From the NCBI RefSeq assembly GCF_046237625.1, contig NZ_CP143545.1, positions 3,038,001-3,102,000 of the forward strand: a stretch of DNA of 64,000 bases, in the 5' to 3' direction. Of the stretch, positions 25,016 to 32,781 are shown in pieces (position 1 is the first letter of the stretch; the number at the start of each line of letters is the position of its first letter). A program made the translations under genes and the position numbers. The notes beneath the pieces were generated by a model. It did not search any database. It saw nothing but the letters and a program-made list of their open reading frames with translations, and was not told where the DNA came from. The DNA is from Paraperibacillus esterisolvens (GTDB lineage Bacteria > Bacillota > Bacilli > Bacillales > DSM-1321).

Positions 25016-25465
25016 TCAAGCACCTGTACCCAGGACTTCTACTTTTTCCACAAATTCCAGCTTCCTCAGCTGTGAAAGCAAATGTTCAATATCCGAATTC
25101 ATGCCATTGGTATTGAGGGACAGCGTGACATTTGCCCTGCTCTGGAGCGGGATCGTCTGGTGGATGGTCAGCACGTTGCAGCCGGCCGCCGCCACTACTG
25201 CAAGCAGCTGGGATAAAGTGCCCGACCGGTCCTCCAGGTGAAAAAAAAGCGAGATAATCCTCTCCTTGACGATGGTATGGAAAGGGAAGACAGTATCTCT
25301 GTATTTATAGAAAGCACTCCGGCTGATGTCGGCAACCTGGACAGCCTCCAGCACCGATTCTGCTTTTCCCCGGTCGAGGAGCTCTTTTGCATCCAGGGTT
25401 TTCTGCATCGCCTCGGGAAGGACATCTTCCCGCACTAAGTAAAATCTTTTATCAGTCTTGCTCAT
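25016..25465 (-). CDS. pheB: ACT-domain protein PheB (UPF0735)
   Basis: A 149-residue regulatory-type protein. The N-terminal half has a helical segment resembling a helix-turn-helix (AESVLEAVQVADISRSAFYKYRD in part). The C-terminal ACT domain spans residues 70-145 (LEDRSGTLSQLLAVVAAAGCNVLTI quoted in part, then a conserved HQTIPL). B. subtilis pheB lies between pheA and obg in the same order; an amino-acid-sensing role is assumed, but no reaction is known. The ATG at 25465 is 48 bases after obgE. Confidence 0.92.
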   Translation of the reverse strand: MSKTDKRFYLVREDVLPEAMQKTLDAKELLDRGKAESVLEAVQVADISRSAFYKYRDTVFPFHTIVKERIISLFFHLEDRSGTLSQLLAVVAAAGCNVLTIHQTIPLQSRANVTLSLNTNGMNSDIEHLLSQLRKLEFVEKVEVLGTGA

Positions 25466-25513
25466 GCCAGCCCCCCAAACGGCAGCCCTGCTTTTATCAC
25501 AGCCGGCTGGTGC

Positions 25514-26815
25514 CTATTCGATAAATTCAAATTCGTAATCAAGCAGCCTGATGATATCGCCGTTTTCAGCACCCTTTTCACGCAGGGCATCATCCACGCC
25601 CATGCCCCGGAGCTGTCTTGCAAAACGCTTAATTGATTCATCCCGGTTAAAGTTGGTCATTTTGAACAGCTTTTCGATATTGAAGCCTGAAATCACGAAT
25701 GTTCCATCAGGGTCACGGGAAATGACAAAGTCTTTATCAGGCGTAGCATGCTTGTACATAACCCGGTTGACTGCCCCTTCTTCTTCTTCGGCTTCTTCTT
25801 CATGCTGAAGCGGGAATTCAGGTGTGGTCTCAAGCCTGTCTGCTACTTCAAATAACAGGTCGCGTATTCCTTCGCGGGTAATGGTTGAGATTGGGAAGAT
25901 AGTCAGATCGCTTCCTGCCTTTTCCATGAAAACCTTCAGGTTCTCTTCTGAATCCGGCATATCCATTTTATTGGCTGCAATAATCTGCGGCCTTTCAGTG
26001 AGCCTTAGGTTATATTCCTTAAGCTCTTTGTTGATGGTAAGATAATCGTCATAAGGATCACGGCCCTCAAGCCCTGACATGTCAATCACATGGACGATGA
26101 CCCTCGTCCTCTCAATGTGTCTGAGGAACTGATGGCCAAGGCCCACCCCTTCAGAAGCTCCCTCAATGAGACCTGGAAGGTCAGCCATTACGAAGCTGCG
26201 GCTGTCTTCTGTTTCGACAACCCCGAGATTTGGTGCAATGGTAGTGAAGTGATATTCAGCGATCTTAGGCTTTGCTGAAGATACGACTGAGAGGAGTGTC
26301 GACTTTCCGACACTCGGGAATCCGACCAGCCCCACATCTGCAAGCAGCTTAAGCTCCATGACGATATAGCGTTCCTGGCCCGGTTCGCCGTTTTCCGAAA
26401 TTTCCGGTGCCGGATTAGCCGCTGTGGCAAAGCGGCTGTTGCCGCGTCCCCCGCGTCCGCCCTTGGCGATGACAGCCCGCTGGCCATGCTCGGTTAAATC
26501 GGCAATGACTTCCTTGGTATCTTCGTCCATGATGACAGTGCCCGGCGGGACCTTGACTATCATATCCTCCGCATTCCGCCCATGCATGTTTTTAGACATT
26601 CCGTGCTCTCCGCGCGGCGCTTTAAAATGGCGCTGATACCGGAAATCCATAAGGGTCCTGAGGCCTTCTTCGACTTCGAAAATCACATTGGCACCGTTGC
26701 CTCCGTCTCCTCCAGCCGGCCCTCCTTTAGGAACATACTTCTCGCGGCGGTAGGCCACCAGCCCGTTTCCCCCGTCCCCGCCTTTAACATATACCTTGAC
26801 CTGATCGACAAACAT
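25514..26815 (-). CDS. obgE: GTPase ObgE/CgtA
   Basis: An essential ribosome-associated GTPase, involved in 50S assembly, the stress response and sporulation entry. The 433-residue protein has the glycine-rich Obg fold (residues 1-158: FVDQVKVYVKGGDGGNG at the start) and the G domain with G1 GFPSVGKSTLL near 165, the G3 DLPGLIEGA and the G4 ANKMDMPD. It ends with the OCT domain, in which RQLRGMGVDDALREKGA is typical. The ATG at 26815 has AGGAAGTG upstream. It follows spo0B with 58 bases between, the classical spo0B-obg pair. Confidence 0.98.
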   Translation of the reverse strand: MFVDQVKVYVKGGDGGNGLVAYRREKYVPKGGPAGGDGGNGANVIFEVEEGLRTLMDFRYQRHFKAPRGEHGMSKNMHGRNAEDMIVKVPPGTVIMDEDTKEVIADLTEHGQRAVIAKGGRGGRGNSRFATAANPAPEISENGEPGQERYIVMELKLLADVGLVGFPSVGKSTLLSVVSSAKPKIAEYHFTTIAPNLGVVETEDSRSFVMADLPGLIEGASEGVGLGHQFLRHIERTRVIVHVIDMSGLEGRDPYDDYLTINKELKEYNLRLTERPQIIAANKMDMPDSEENLKVFMEKAGSDLTIFPISTITREGIRDLLFEVADRLETTPEFPLQHEEEAEEEEGAVNRVMYKHATPDKDFVISRDPDGTFVISGFNIEKLFKMTNFNRDESIKRFARQLRGMGVDDALREKGAENGDIIRLLDYEFEFIE

Positions 26816-26873
26816 TCCATCACTTCCTTTTTAAAAGTATGTAAACTCGCTGCTGATTTGTTTATTTATGATC

Positions 26874-27410
26874 TTAAAAAGATCCTTTCAGTTCGATGGC
26901 AAGCTCTTTTCTGCCTATCTTCAGGAGGATTGCCTCGAGTCCGGTTATCCTGGTTCGCTCGATGAATTTCCCCATTTTCTCTACTGATGTTATATTACCC
27001 TGCACTTCATACAGAAACCGTATATTTTTGTCTGCCTTATAAATGGACACTGTCAGATTATTCTCGCTGAACGGCTCCAGGTCCGACTTCAGTTCTCTAA
27101 AGAACTCCCTTGTCCATGCGGCTGCCGGACCATCAAGATCCGGGCATGGGCCATCCGCCTCGAGCACCTCATATTCCAGCTTAAAGGGATGGCTGTTCCA
27201 GTTCCCTGTCAGCATGAGCTCAGAAAATAAAGGCATATGCAGGTTTCCGAGCATGGCTTCATTTTGGGATTCACTTATGATCTGATCAATGACCGACTTT
27301 GCCCCATCTATCTTGTTTAAGTCTAAATTGCCCTTGATCAGCATAATCCTATTCAGCCAGTCATGACGCGCATGCCTCATAACTTCACTTACATTCCATT
27401 CTTTTTCCAT
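26874..27410 (-). CDS. spo0B: sporulation initiation phosphotransferase Spo0B
   Basis: Relays phosphate from Spo0F to Spo0A in the sporulation phosphorelay. The 178-residue product has the four-helix-bundle histidine motif MRHARHDWLNRIMLIKGNLDL near residues 11-31 (quoted up to the limit), with His16 in RHDWLN as the expected phosphorylated residue. A degenerate ATPase-like C-terminal domain follows, as in the family. I chose the ATG at 27410 because AGGAG lies 8 bases upstream. It is weakly conserved overall, so the call leans on the histidine motif and on the position before obgE. Confidence 0.93.
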   Translation of the reverse strand: MEKEWNVSEVMRHARHDWLNRIMLIKGNLDLNKIDGAKSVIDQIISESQNEAMLGNLHMPLFSELMLTGNWNSHPFKLEYEVLEADGPCPDLDGPAAAWTREFFRELKSDLEPFSENNLTVSIYKADKNIRFLYEVQGNITSVEKMGKFIERTRITGLEAILLKIGRKELAIELKGSF

Positions 27411-27507
27411 CTGATAGACTCCTGTACCTGCTTTATTGAGACTGTCCCCATGGTCCATTTGCTTGCCGGGACAGACCGGTTCCTCTAAGTATAACAGAAT
27501 TCAAGCC

Positions 27508-27546
27508 GAAAAAAAGAAAACTCCAACCAAGAGGTTAGAGTTTTCT
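27508..27546 (-). terminator. terminator of rplU-prp-rpmA
   Basis: On the - strand, AAAACTCTAACC pairs with GGTTGGAGTTTT across a TCTT loop and is followed by CTTTTTTT. It lies 13 bases after the rpmA stop, so spo0B-obgE must use another promoter or read-through. Confidence 0.88.
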
Positions 27547-27558
27547 AAGATGCGTTAA

Positions 27559-27849
27559 TTAAGCTTCTTGAGCAACTGGATATACACTAACTTGTTTGCG
27601 GTCACGGCCAAGGCGTTCGAAACGAACCACGCCGTCTACTTTCGCGAATAGAGTGTCATCCCCGCCGCGCCCAACGTTTTGTCCCGGGTAAATTTTAGTT
27701 CCGCGTTGACGGTAAAGAATGGAACCGCCAGAAACGAATTCACCGTCAGCACTCTTTGCGCCAAGGCGCTTAGAGATAGAGTCACGGCCGTTCTTTGTAG
27801 AACCTACTCCCTTTTTGGAAGCGAAGAACTGAAGATCTAATCTTAACAT
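27559..27849 (-). CDS. rpmA: 50S ribosomal protein L27, with Prp-cleaved N-terminus
   Basis: A large-subunit protein near the peptidyl transferase centre. The 96-residue product has GVGSTKNGRDS, the RQRGTKIYPGQNVGRGGDDTLF core and a basic C-terminus. Its first nine residues, MLRLDLQFF, are the Firmicute extension that Prp removes before A10 so that L27 can work. I chose the ATG at 27849 with GGAGGTGG upstream. It is 12 bases from prp, whose product cleaves it. Confidence 0.98.
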   Translation of the reverse strand: MLRLDLQFFASKKGVGSTKNGRDSISKRLGAKSADGEFVSGGSILYRQRGTKIYPGQNVGRGGDDTLFAKVDGVVRFERLGRDRKQVSVYPVAQEA

Positions 27850-27861
27850 TAATTCCACCTC

Positions 27862-28197
27862 CTACTTGTTTACAATCACTTTCATGTATTCATCATAATC
27901 CCGTTCAATCGTCTGCATGGAAATCAGCATGGCTTCCAGGAGCAGCTGTATTTTATCAGCAGCAGTCCCGGGAAGCGCGCCGGGGATTGCACATTTAAGG
28001 AATCCTCCGCCGCCCTCCATGTCAATTTCAGGTTCAACCCCGGTCAATGCCATGATGGCGTTGACCGTCCCGAAGGAAACGGCTGAAGCACCGGCACAGA
28101 CGATATCCTGGCCTGGTTCGGCAAAATTAGCATGTCCACTCATGGTAAAAGAAGTAATCTTCCCATCAGGGCCATGATCGAAAATCACATTTATCAT
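27862..28197 (-). CDS. prp: ribosomal-processing cysteine protease Prp
   Basis: Cleaves the N-terminal extension of L27. The 111-residue protein has the catalytic pair in SGHANFAEPGQDIVCAGASA: His22 and Cys34. The order rplU-prp-rpmA is conserved in Firmicutes that have the L27 extension, which is present here. The ATG at 28197 is 10 bases from the rplU stop. Confidence 0.96.
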   Translation of the reverse strand: MINVIFDHGPDGKITSFTMSGHANFAEPGQDIVCAGASAVSFGTVNAIMALTGVEPEIDMEGGGGFLKCAIPGALPGTAADKIQLLLEAMLISMQTIERDYDEYMKVIVNK

Positions 28198-28207
28198 ACA
28201 GACAGCC

Positions 28208-28516
28208 TTACGCGTTGATCGCGTCGATAGTTACTCGAGTGTATGGCTGACGATGACCTTGCTTTTTGCGGTTGTTTTTCTTCGCTTTGTATTTGAAGAC
28301 GATGATTTTCTTCGCGCGGCCGTGGTTCTCAACCTTGCCAGTTACAGTAGCTCCCTCAACAACAGGGCTTCCTACTTTCACGTTGTCTCCGCCTACGAAT
28401 AAAACTTTGTCAAAAGTTACAACTTCACCAGCTTCTACGTTCAGTTTTTCAATGACGATAGATTGGCCAGCTTCAACTTTGATTTGTTTACCGCCAGTTT
28501 CAATAATTGCGTACAT
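28208..28516 (-). CDS. rplU: 50S ribosomal protein L21
   Basis: A 102-residue large-subunit protein with the standard start MYAIIETGGKQIKVEAGQ, a VEGATVTGKVENHGRAKK segment and the basic end KKNNRKKQGHRQPYTRVTI. I chose the ATG at 28516, with AGAGGAGGTG upstream; the open frame continues into the leader but that part is not protein-like. It is the first gene of rplU-prp-rpmA behind a SigA-type promoter. Confidence 0.98.
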   Translation of the reverse strand: MYAIIETGGKQIKVEAGQSIVIEKLNVEAGEVVTFDKVLFVGGDNVKVGSPVVEGATVTGKVENHGRAKKIIVFKYKAKKNNRKKQGHRQPYTRVTIDAINA

Positions 28517-28630
28517 ACTTGCACCTCCTCTAATTAACTCAGACTCGCCATCACAGGCGTTTTTGACGGGCAAAAAGCTTAAACCTGATCTGTGCGGTTG
28601 TAGCACGGGTGCTACAAACATAACATAGTA
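28517..28630 (-). ncRNA. L21 leader-type structured 5' region
   Basis: About 110 bases lie between the promoter and the rplU start. The - strand sequence has GTAGCACCCGTGCTAC, a perfect short hairpin, and a conserved segment GCCTGTGATGGCGAGTCTGA before the ribosome binding site. This matches my memory of the L21 leader element found upstream of rplU in Bacillus, thought to take part in ribosomal protein autoregulation. The boundaries are approximate. Confidence 0.65.
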
Positions 28631-28631
28631 A

Positions 28632-28661
28632 ATAATAGCACAGGTAGTTTCTCTAAGTCAA
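28632..28661 (-). promoter_or_regulatory. SigA-type promoter of rplU-prp-rpmA
   Basis: TTGACT (28661-28656 on the - strand), 18 bases, then TATTAT (28637-28632). The start would be near 28625, at the head of the L21 leader. Confidence 0.75.
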
Positions 28662-28681
28662 TAGCCTTTTTTAAGAAAGGA

Positions 28682-30154
28682 TTACTGCCTTTCCGTCCTC
28701 TCCCTGATTTCATCAAGGCTGCCGAATTGCCGGATCCGATAGGCGGGAATCTGTGAAGAAAGCGTTGTGAAGATCAGCCTTTTGCCAGCCATCTGCTCTA
28801 AGAGAGGAAGATGTTCTTTCCCGGCTCCCTCCAGGGCTGAAGCTACATCTGCCGTTGCTTCTATCCAGGCTCCCTCCGCTTCATTGGCACGTGACTGGAT
28901 CAGTTCCCGCTCAAGGCGGAAGGCCATGGTTTCAGCACTCTCCACACTTCCGCTGCCGCTGCATGCCGGACATGTGACTGTCAGCTTTTCCCGGAGGCCC
29001 GGTGCCGCTTTTTTCCTTGTGAGCTGAAGCATGCCGAGCTCTGTAAATCCGGTGATCACTGTCCTCATCTCATCCTTTGAGAGAGCTTCCTGCAATGCCT
29101 GCTGAACCTTTTTCCTGCTGAGGGGATTCTCCATATTAATAAAATCAATGATGATGATTCCGCCGATATTCCTCAGCCTAAGCTGTCTGGCGGCTTCTCT
29201 TGCCGCTTCGACATTGGCTTTAGTGATGGTTTCTTCCTTATGAGACTTTCCTGTATAGCTGCCCGTATTCACATCAATCACCGTGCAGGCTTCCGTTTCC
29301 TGGATGATCAGATAGCTTCCGCCTTCGAGCCAGACAGCCTGCCTGAGTGCCTTTTCAACCTCTTTTTCGATTCCATGCCGGGAAAAGATACCCTCCGGCC
29401 CGCGTTCATGAATCACTGTGACCCCGGGTTCAAGCGCCCTATTTAAAGCCTGATGCATAGCGAAATCATCGACGGCCACTTCATCCCCTTCATGCAGATC
29501 TTCCTTCAGAATTTGTTCAAGGAATGTATCCCTGGCATAAACCTGGCCGGTTTTATTCAAAGATAAGGCTCTGTTTTTGATTTCAGCATACTGATTCCTC
29601 AGCGCCTCAAGCTCCCGGGAAAATTCCTCAAGAGAAGATCCTTCCATTGAAGTGCGGATAATCATTCCCTCACCGCTGTTCTTCTCGCTGAATGCGGTTT
29701 TCCTCCAGTAATCCTGCCCGTCCGATTTCATCTTTTTTGAGACTCCTACATAATCCGTGCCAAACATGGCTACCATTTTATCAGAAGCAAGCTCAATGAT
29801 TCCGGAAAGCTTCGGACCCTTGTTACCTGATGCATCCCTGACAACCTGGACCAGCATCCTCTCCCCCTGACGGACAAAGTGACTGACTGAAGTACTTTTT
29901 TTAGCTGTATAATCCAGTCCTGACAGCTGGTAGGACGGCAGGTCATCTCTGTAAAGGAAACCGTGCTTTCCCTGGCCGATGTCTACAAAGGCTGCCTCCA
30001 TGCCGGGCAGCACCTTTGTCACCATGCCCCAAAAAATACTCCCTGCCAGGCTCTCCTGGCCTGGCTGCTGAACTTCAAGCTTCACGATGCGCCCTTGTTC
30101 AGTCACCGCTAACCTTTTTTCCCTTCCTGCCGCATTCACAATCAATCTTTTCAT
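28682..30154 (-). CDS. rng: ribonuclease E/G family protein (Rng)
   Basis: An endoribonuclease of the RNase E/G family for RNA processing; B. subtilis lacks it and uses RNase Y and J, but many other Bacillus have it. The 490-residue protein shows an S1-like domain (residues 40-130, with AAFVDIGQGKHGFLYRDDLP), the catalytic-domain motif VIDVNTGSYTGKS, IGGIIIIDFINME with the metal-binding aspartates, and the zinc-link cysteines in CPACSGSGSVES. It is the short RNase G form without the degradosome tail. The ATG is embedded directly after a T run of a hairpin (see 30155-30206). Confidence 0.94.
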   Translation of the reverse strand: MKRLIVNAAGREKRLAVTEQGRIVKLEVQQPGQESLAGSIFWGMVTKVLPGMEAAFVDIGQGKHGFLYRDDLPSYQLSGLDYTAKKSTSVSHFVRQGERMLVQVVRDASGNKGPKLSGIIELASDKMVAMFGTDYVGVSKKMKSDGQDYWRKTAFSEKNSGEGMIIRTSMEGSSLEEFSRELEALRNQYAEIKNRALSLNKTGQVYARDTFLEQILKEDLHEGDEVAVDDFAMHQALNRALEPGVTVIHERGPEGIFSRHGIEKEVEKALRQAVWLEGGSYLIIQETEACTVIDVNTGSYTGKSHKEETITKANVEAAREAARQLRLRNIGGIIIIDFINMENPLSRKKVQQALQEALSKDEMRTVITGFTELGMLQLTRKKAAPGLREKLTVTCPACSGSGSVESAETMAFRLERELIQSRANEAEGAWIEATADVASALEGAGKEHLPLLEQMAGKRLIFTTLSSQIPAYRIRQFGSLDEIRERTERQ

Positions 30155-30206
30155 AAAAAAACCCTTTCTTCATAAATAGCCGTTCAGGCTTATCCATGAA
30201 GAAAGG
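30155..30206 (-). promoter_or_regulatory. terminator-like hairpin that covers the rng ribosome binding site
   Basis: On the - strand, CCTTTCTTCAT pairs with ATGAAGAAAGG (11 bp), with an inner AGCC/GGCT pair, then GTTTTTTT and the rng ATG. The hairpin lies 10 bases after the spoIVFB stop and looks like its terminator. The only ribosome binding site for rng, AAGAAAGG, is the 3' arm itself, so rng translation would need this hairpin opened or read-through RNA processed. Confidence 0.8.
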
Positions 30207-30215
30207 ATACCACAG

Positions 30216-31082
30216 TTAATAGGAGTACAACAGGTCACCCATTTTGATATGTGTCAGCTTATCTGTGAAATAAGCATGTAGAATCTCATTTTCATCAAGG
30301 ACTCCCCGCTCCTTCCCCTCCTTTACTATAACGATGGGGTGCTTACAGCCCTTCTGGAATCTGCTGAGCACATCGGTAATGGTTTCCGTCACATCCGCAC
30401 GGAGGGGCTTCAGAGTCTTAAAGCCGGCATTGCGGCCATAATGCCGCTCAAGGAGGAATCGAACAAAAACATAATGCCGCTGTTTCCACTCTGCAAAAAG
30501 TGAAAAGAGAATGAACAGGGCCATGACCCACATATTCAGGTTAAACGGGGCAAATACCAGGCAGGCGGCAATTCCTGTCCCTGCAAACAGAACCGAGGCA
30601 TAGACTGTATATTTATGTGCCTCCAAAAACGGAAACCAGGCGGACAGGAGGATGAGCATCAGCCTTCCGCCATCCAGAGGCCATATCGGCAGCAGGTTAA
30701 ATAAGAAGATAACCAGATTCATATAGAAAAAAGCCTGGAAAGCATCCAGCATGATCAAGTCAGCCTGATACAGTATATATGAAACGCCGCAGAGCCAGAC
30801 ATGCTGCAGCGGGCCGGCAAGGGTCACCGCCAGCTCTTCCTTCAGCGCCCGGTTGCCATGCTCCTCCGTCACCAGGGCACCGCCAAAGGGCAGCAGCCGG
30901 ATCACTTTAATTCTCCAGGAAAAATAACGGGCAGCTCCGGCATGGCCCAGTTCATGGATCAAGATGATTATAAACAGCATACATAGCGGGATGAACTGGG
31001 CTGTCAAAACTCCTATCCCCAGCACGATCCAAAAGGTAGAATGTATTTCGATCTTTGACAGCAGGCGAAGGTAATCATTCAA
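30216..31082 (-). CDS. spoIVFB: SpoIVFB, intramembrane metalloprotease for pro-SigK
   Basis: A site-2-protease-type enzyme that cuts pro-SigK in the mother cell after a forespore signal. The 288-residue protein has the zinc motif HELGHAGAARYFSW near residue 44, the third zinc ligand in NLLPIWPLDGGRL near 132, six hydrophobic segments and a C-terminal CBS-like domain (residues 210-288) that binds substrate and ATP. The TTG start at 31082 has AGGTGAT upstream and overlaps the spoIVFA stop. BofC, which acts on the same checkpoint, is encoded at 13.1 kb. Confidence 0.95.
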   Translation of the reverse strand: MNDYLRLLSKIEIHSTFWIVLGIGVLTAQFIPLCMLFIIILIHELGHAGAARYFSWRIKVIRLLPFGGALVTEEHGNRALKEELAVTLAGPLQHVWLCGVSYILYQADLIMLDAFQAFFYMNLVIFLFNLLPIWPLDGGRLMLILLSAWFPFLEAHKYTVYASVLFAGTGIAACLVFAPFNLNMWVMALFILFSLFAEWKQRHYVFVRFLLERHYGRNAGFKTLKPLRADVTETITDVLSRFQKGCKHPIVIVKEGKERGVLDENEILHAYFTDKLTHIKMGDLLYSY

Positions 31083-31824
31083 ATGGAATCACCTGTTTAG
31101 GATCCACAAACTGTGAGCCCTTTTTGACAGCGAGATAAAACGTCCCCTTTGCTTCTCCCGCTTTATTTGTGACCCTTCCGACCACATTTCCTTTTTTGAC
31201 CGTTTCATACAGCTTCACATCGATTGAGCCTAAATGTCCGTACCAGGTCTCACTTTTGTCACTGTGCTGGATGACGACAGTCCTGCCAAGCTTGTCCTGA
31301 CTGCCTGCAAAAATGATGACGCCCTCCCTTGCAGATTCGACCGGCGAATCTTTGTCTGTTTCAATCATGATGCCCTGGCCGTTTGCTTCAAATGTCTGTT
31401 CAATTTTTCCTGAAGCGGGCAGTGAGTAGTTACCGCTCTCCTTTTCAGCTGTAACCGTTTCTTTCTTTTCTGGAAGAAACACAAGCGGTTTCCCGAAGGT
31501 ATCCTGATACCAATCCTTTGCCGCTGCAAACTCAAATTCTTCTTTCATATAATGGCTGACCGTCTTTCTCGGGACCTCAAACGCCGATGACGGGTTCTTG
31601 AAGATAATTGCTGTCAGCAGGAACAAACAGAGGGAAGCGAGAATTTTAAAATAAAAAACTTCCTTTTTGAATAACGGATGATCCGCCTCCGGGGCCATCT
31701 CATAGCTTCCATCATCAAAAATTCCCTCAGCCTTCCTGTAAGCCGCATTAAGGCCCGCCTTCCTCCCCTCCTGCTTCCTCCGTTTCGCAATCCTGTCCCT
31801 GATCTCCTTTTGCCTGCTATTCAT
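31075..31824 (-). CDS. spoIVFA: SpoIVFA, anchor and inhibitor of SpoIVFB
   Basis: A membrane protein that holds SpoIVFB inactive until cleaved by SpoIVB. The 249-residue product has a basic, cytoplasmic N-terminus (NSRQKEIRDRIAKRRKQEGR), one membrane segment near residues 62-78 (LASLCLFLLTAIIF), and an external LytM/M23-like domain (GIMIETDKDSPVESAREG, then VVIQHSDKSETWYGHLG) without the full zinc site. I chose the ATG at 31824, with GGAGGGGG upstream, over longer frames. It is preceded by a SigE promoter and overlaps spoIVFB. Confidence 0.94.
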   Translation of the reverse strand: MNSRQKEIRDRIAKRRKQEGRKAGLNAAYRKAEGIFDDGSYEMAPEADHPLFKKEVFYFKILASLCLFLLTAIIFKNPSSAFEVPRKTVSHYMKEEFEFAAAKDWYQDTFGKPLVFLPEKKETVTAEKESGNYSLPASGKIEQTFEANGQGIMIETDKDSPVESAREGVIIFAGSQDKLGRTVVIQHSDKSETWYGHLGSIDVKLYETVKKGNVVGRVTNKAGEAKGTFYLAVKKGSQFVDPKQVIPFE

Positions 31825-31857
31825 CGCTTCGATCCCCCTCCACATCAATCCTGATAA

Positions 31858-31886
31858 AATGTATGCACAGCTAGTCCGGATTATGC
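31858..31886 (-). promoter_or_regulatory. SigE promoter of spoIVFA-spoIVFB
   Basis: On the - strand, GCATAAT (31886-31880), 14 bases, then CATACATT (31865-31858). This is close to the SigE consensus, and spoIVF is a known SigE operon in B. subtilis. The start would be near 31851. Confidence 0.78.
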
Positions 31887-31943
31887 GCATATGGAAATGG
31901 AGGGACTGACTCTCATTTCCGGGTAATCGGGTTTCCCGGAAAT

Positions 31944-31977
31944 AAAAAACCAGCTTGATCGCTCAAGCTGGTTTTTT
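31944..31977 (-). terminator. terminator of mreBCD-minCD
   Basis: AAAACCAGCTTGA pairs with TCAAGCTGGTTTT across a TCGC loop (about 31946-31975), with T runs on both sides. It overlaps the minD stop codon and ends the cell-shape and division operon before spoIVFA. Confidence 0.9.
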
Positions 31978-32779
31978 AGCGCACACCGAAGAATTTTTTA
32001 ATTTTTGCGACGAAGCCTTGGGGTTCTTCGTCAAGCGGCTTTAAAGGCACTGCTTCACCGAGGATTCTTCTCGCTATGTTACGGTAAGCGACAGATGCGC
32101 GGTTATCCGGGTCAAGGGCAATCGGCTCTCCCTGGTTGGATGCCTTGATTACCTGATCATCATCGACTACGATGCCAATCAGGTCGATGGAAAGATGCTG
32201 GGTAATATCATCGATGTCCAGCATTTCGCCGCTCTTGACCATATGGCTCCTGATCCGGTTGATCACGAGCTTCGGAGCTTCAATGTTTTCTTCTTTTTCA
32301 AGAAGGCCGATGATCCGATCAGCATCCCGCACAGCAGATACCTCAGGGGTTGTGACCACGATAGCCTTATCGGCACCCGCCACTGCATTCTTGTAGCCTT
32401 GCTCGATGCCGGCCGGACAGTCGATGATGATATAGTCATAGTCCTGCTTAAGCCCGTTCACGAGCTCCTTCATCTGTTCAGGATTAACCGCATGCTTATC
32501 GCTTGTTTGGGCCGCCGGCAGCAGATATAGAAGGTCATCGAAGCGCTTGTCCTTGACCAGAGCCTGGTGAAGCTTACAGCGGCCTTCCACTACATCCACT
32601 AGATCATAAATGATCCTGTTCTCGAGCCCCATCACTACATCCAGGTTTCGCAGGCCGATATCGGTATCCACAAGGCAGACTTTTTTTCCAAGAAGCGCAA
32701 GGGACGTGCCCAGATTTGCCGAGGTGGTCGTCTTTCCAACGCCGCCTTTACCAGAAGTTATCACTATTGCCTCTCCCAC
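31976..32779 (-). CDS. minD: septum site-determining ATPase MinD
   Basis: A membrane-associated ATPase that brings MinC to the cell poles to block polar Z-rings. The 267-residue protein has the deviant Walker A GKGGVGKTTTSANLG, DTDIGLRNLDVVMG, DYIIIDCPAGIEQG, and a C-terminal amphipathic membrane-targeting tail (FVAKIKKFFGVR). The GTG at 32779 has AGGGGG upstream and lies 2 bases after minC. Confidence 0.97.
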   Translation of the reverse strand: MGEAIVITSGKGGVGKTTTSANLGTSLALLGKKVCLVDTDIGLRNLDVVMGLENRIIYDLVDVVEGRCKLHQALVKDKRFDDLLYLLPAAQTSDKHAVNPEQMKELVNGLKQDYDYIIIDCPAGIEQGYKNAVAGADKAIVVTTPEVSAVRDADRIIGLLEKEENIEAPKLVINRIRSHMVKSGEMLDIDDITQHLSIDLIGIVVDDDQVIKASNQGEPIALDPDNRASVAYRNIARRILGEAVPLKPLDEEPQGFVAKIKKFFGVR

Positions 32780-32781
32780 GA

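Noticed and set aside
28517..28621. N-terminal extension of rplU to 28621
   Set aside because: The added residues match no L21 protein; the AGAGGAGGTG site fixes the start at 28516, and the region is leader RNA.
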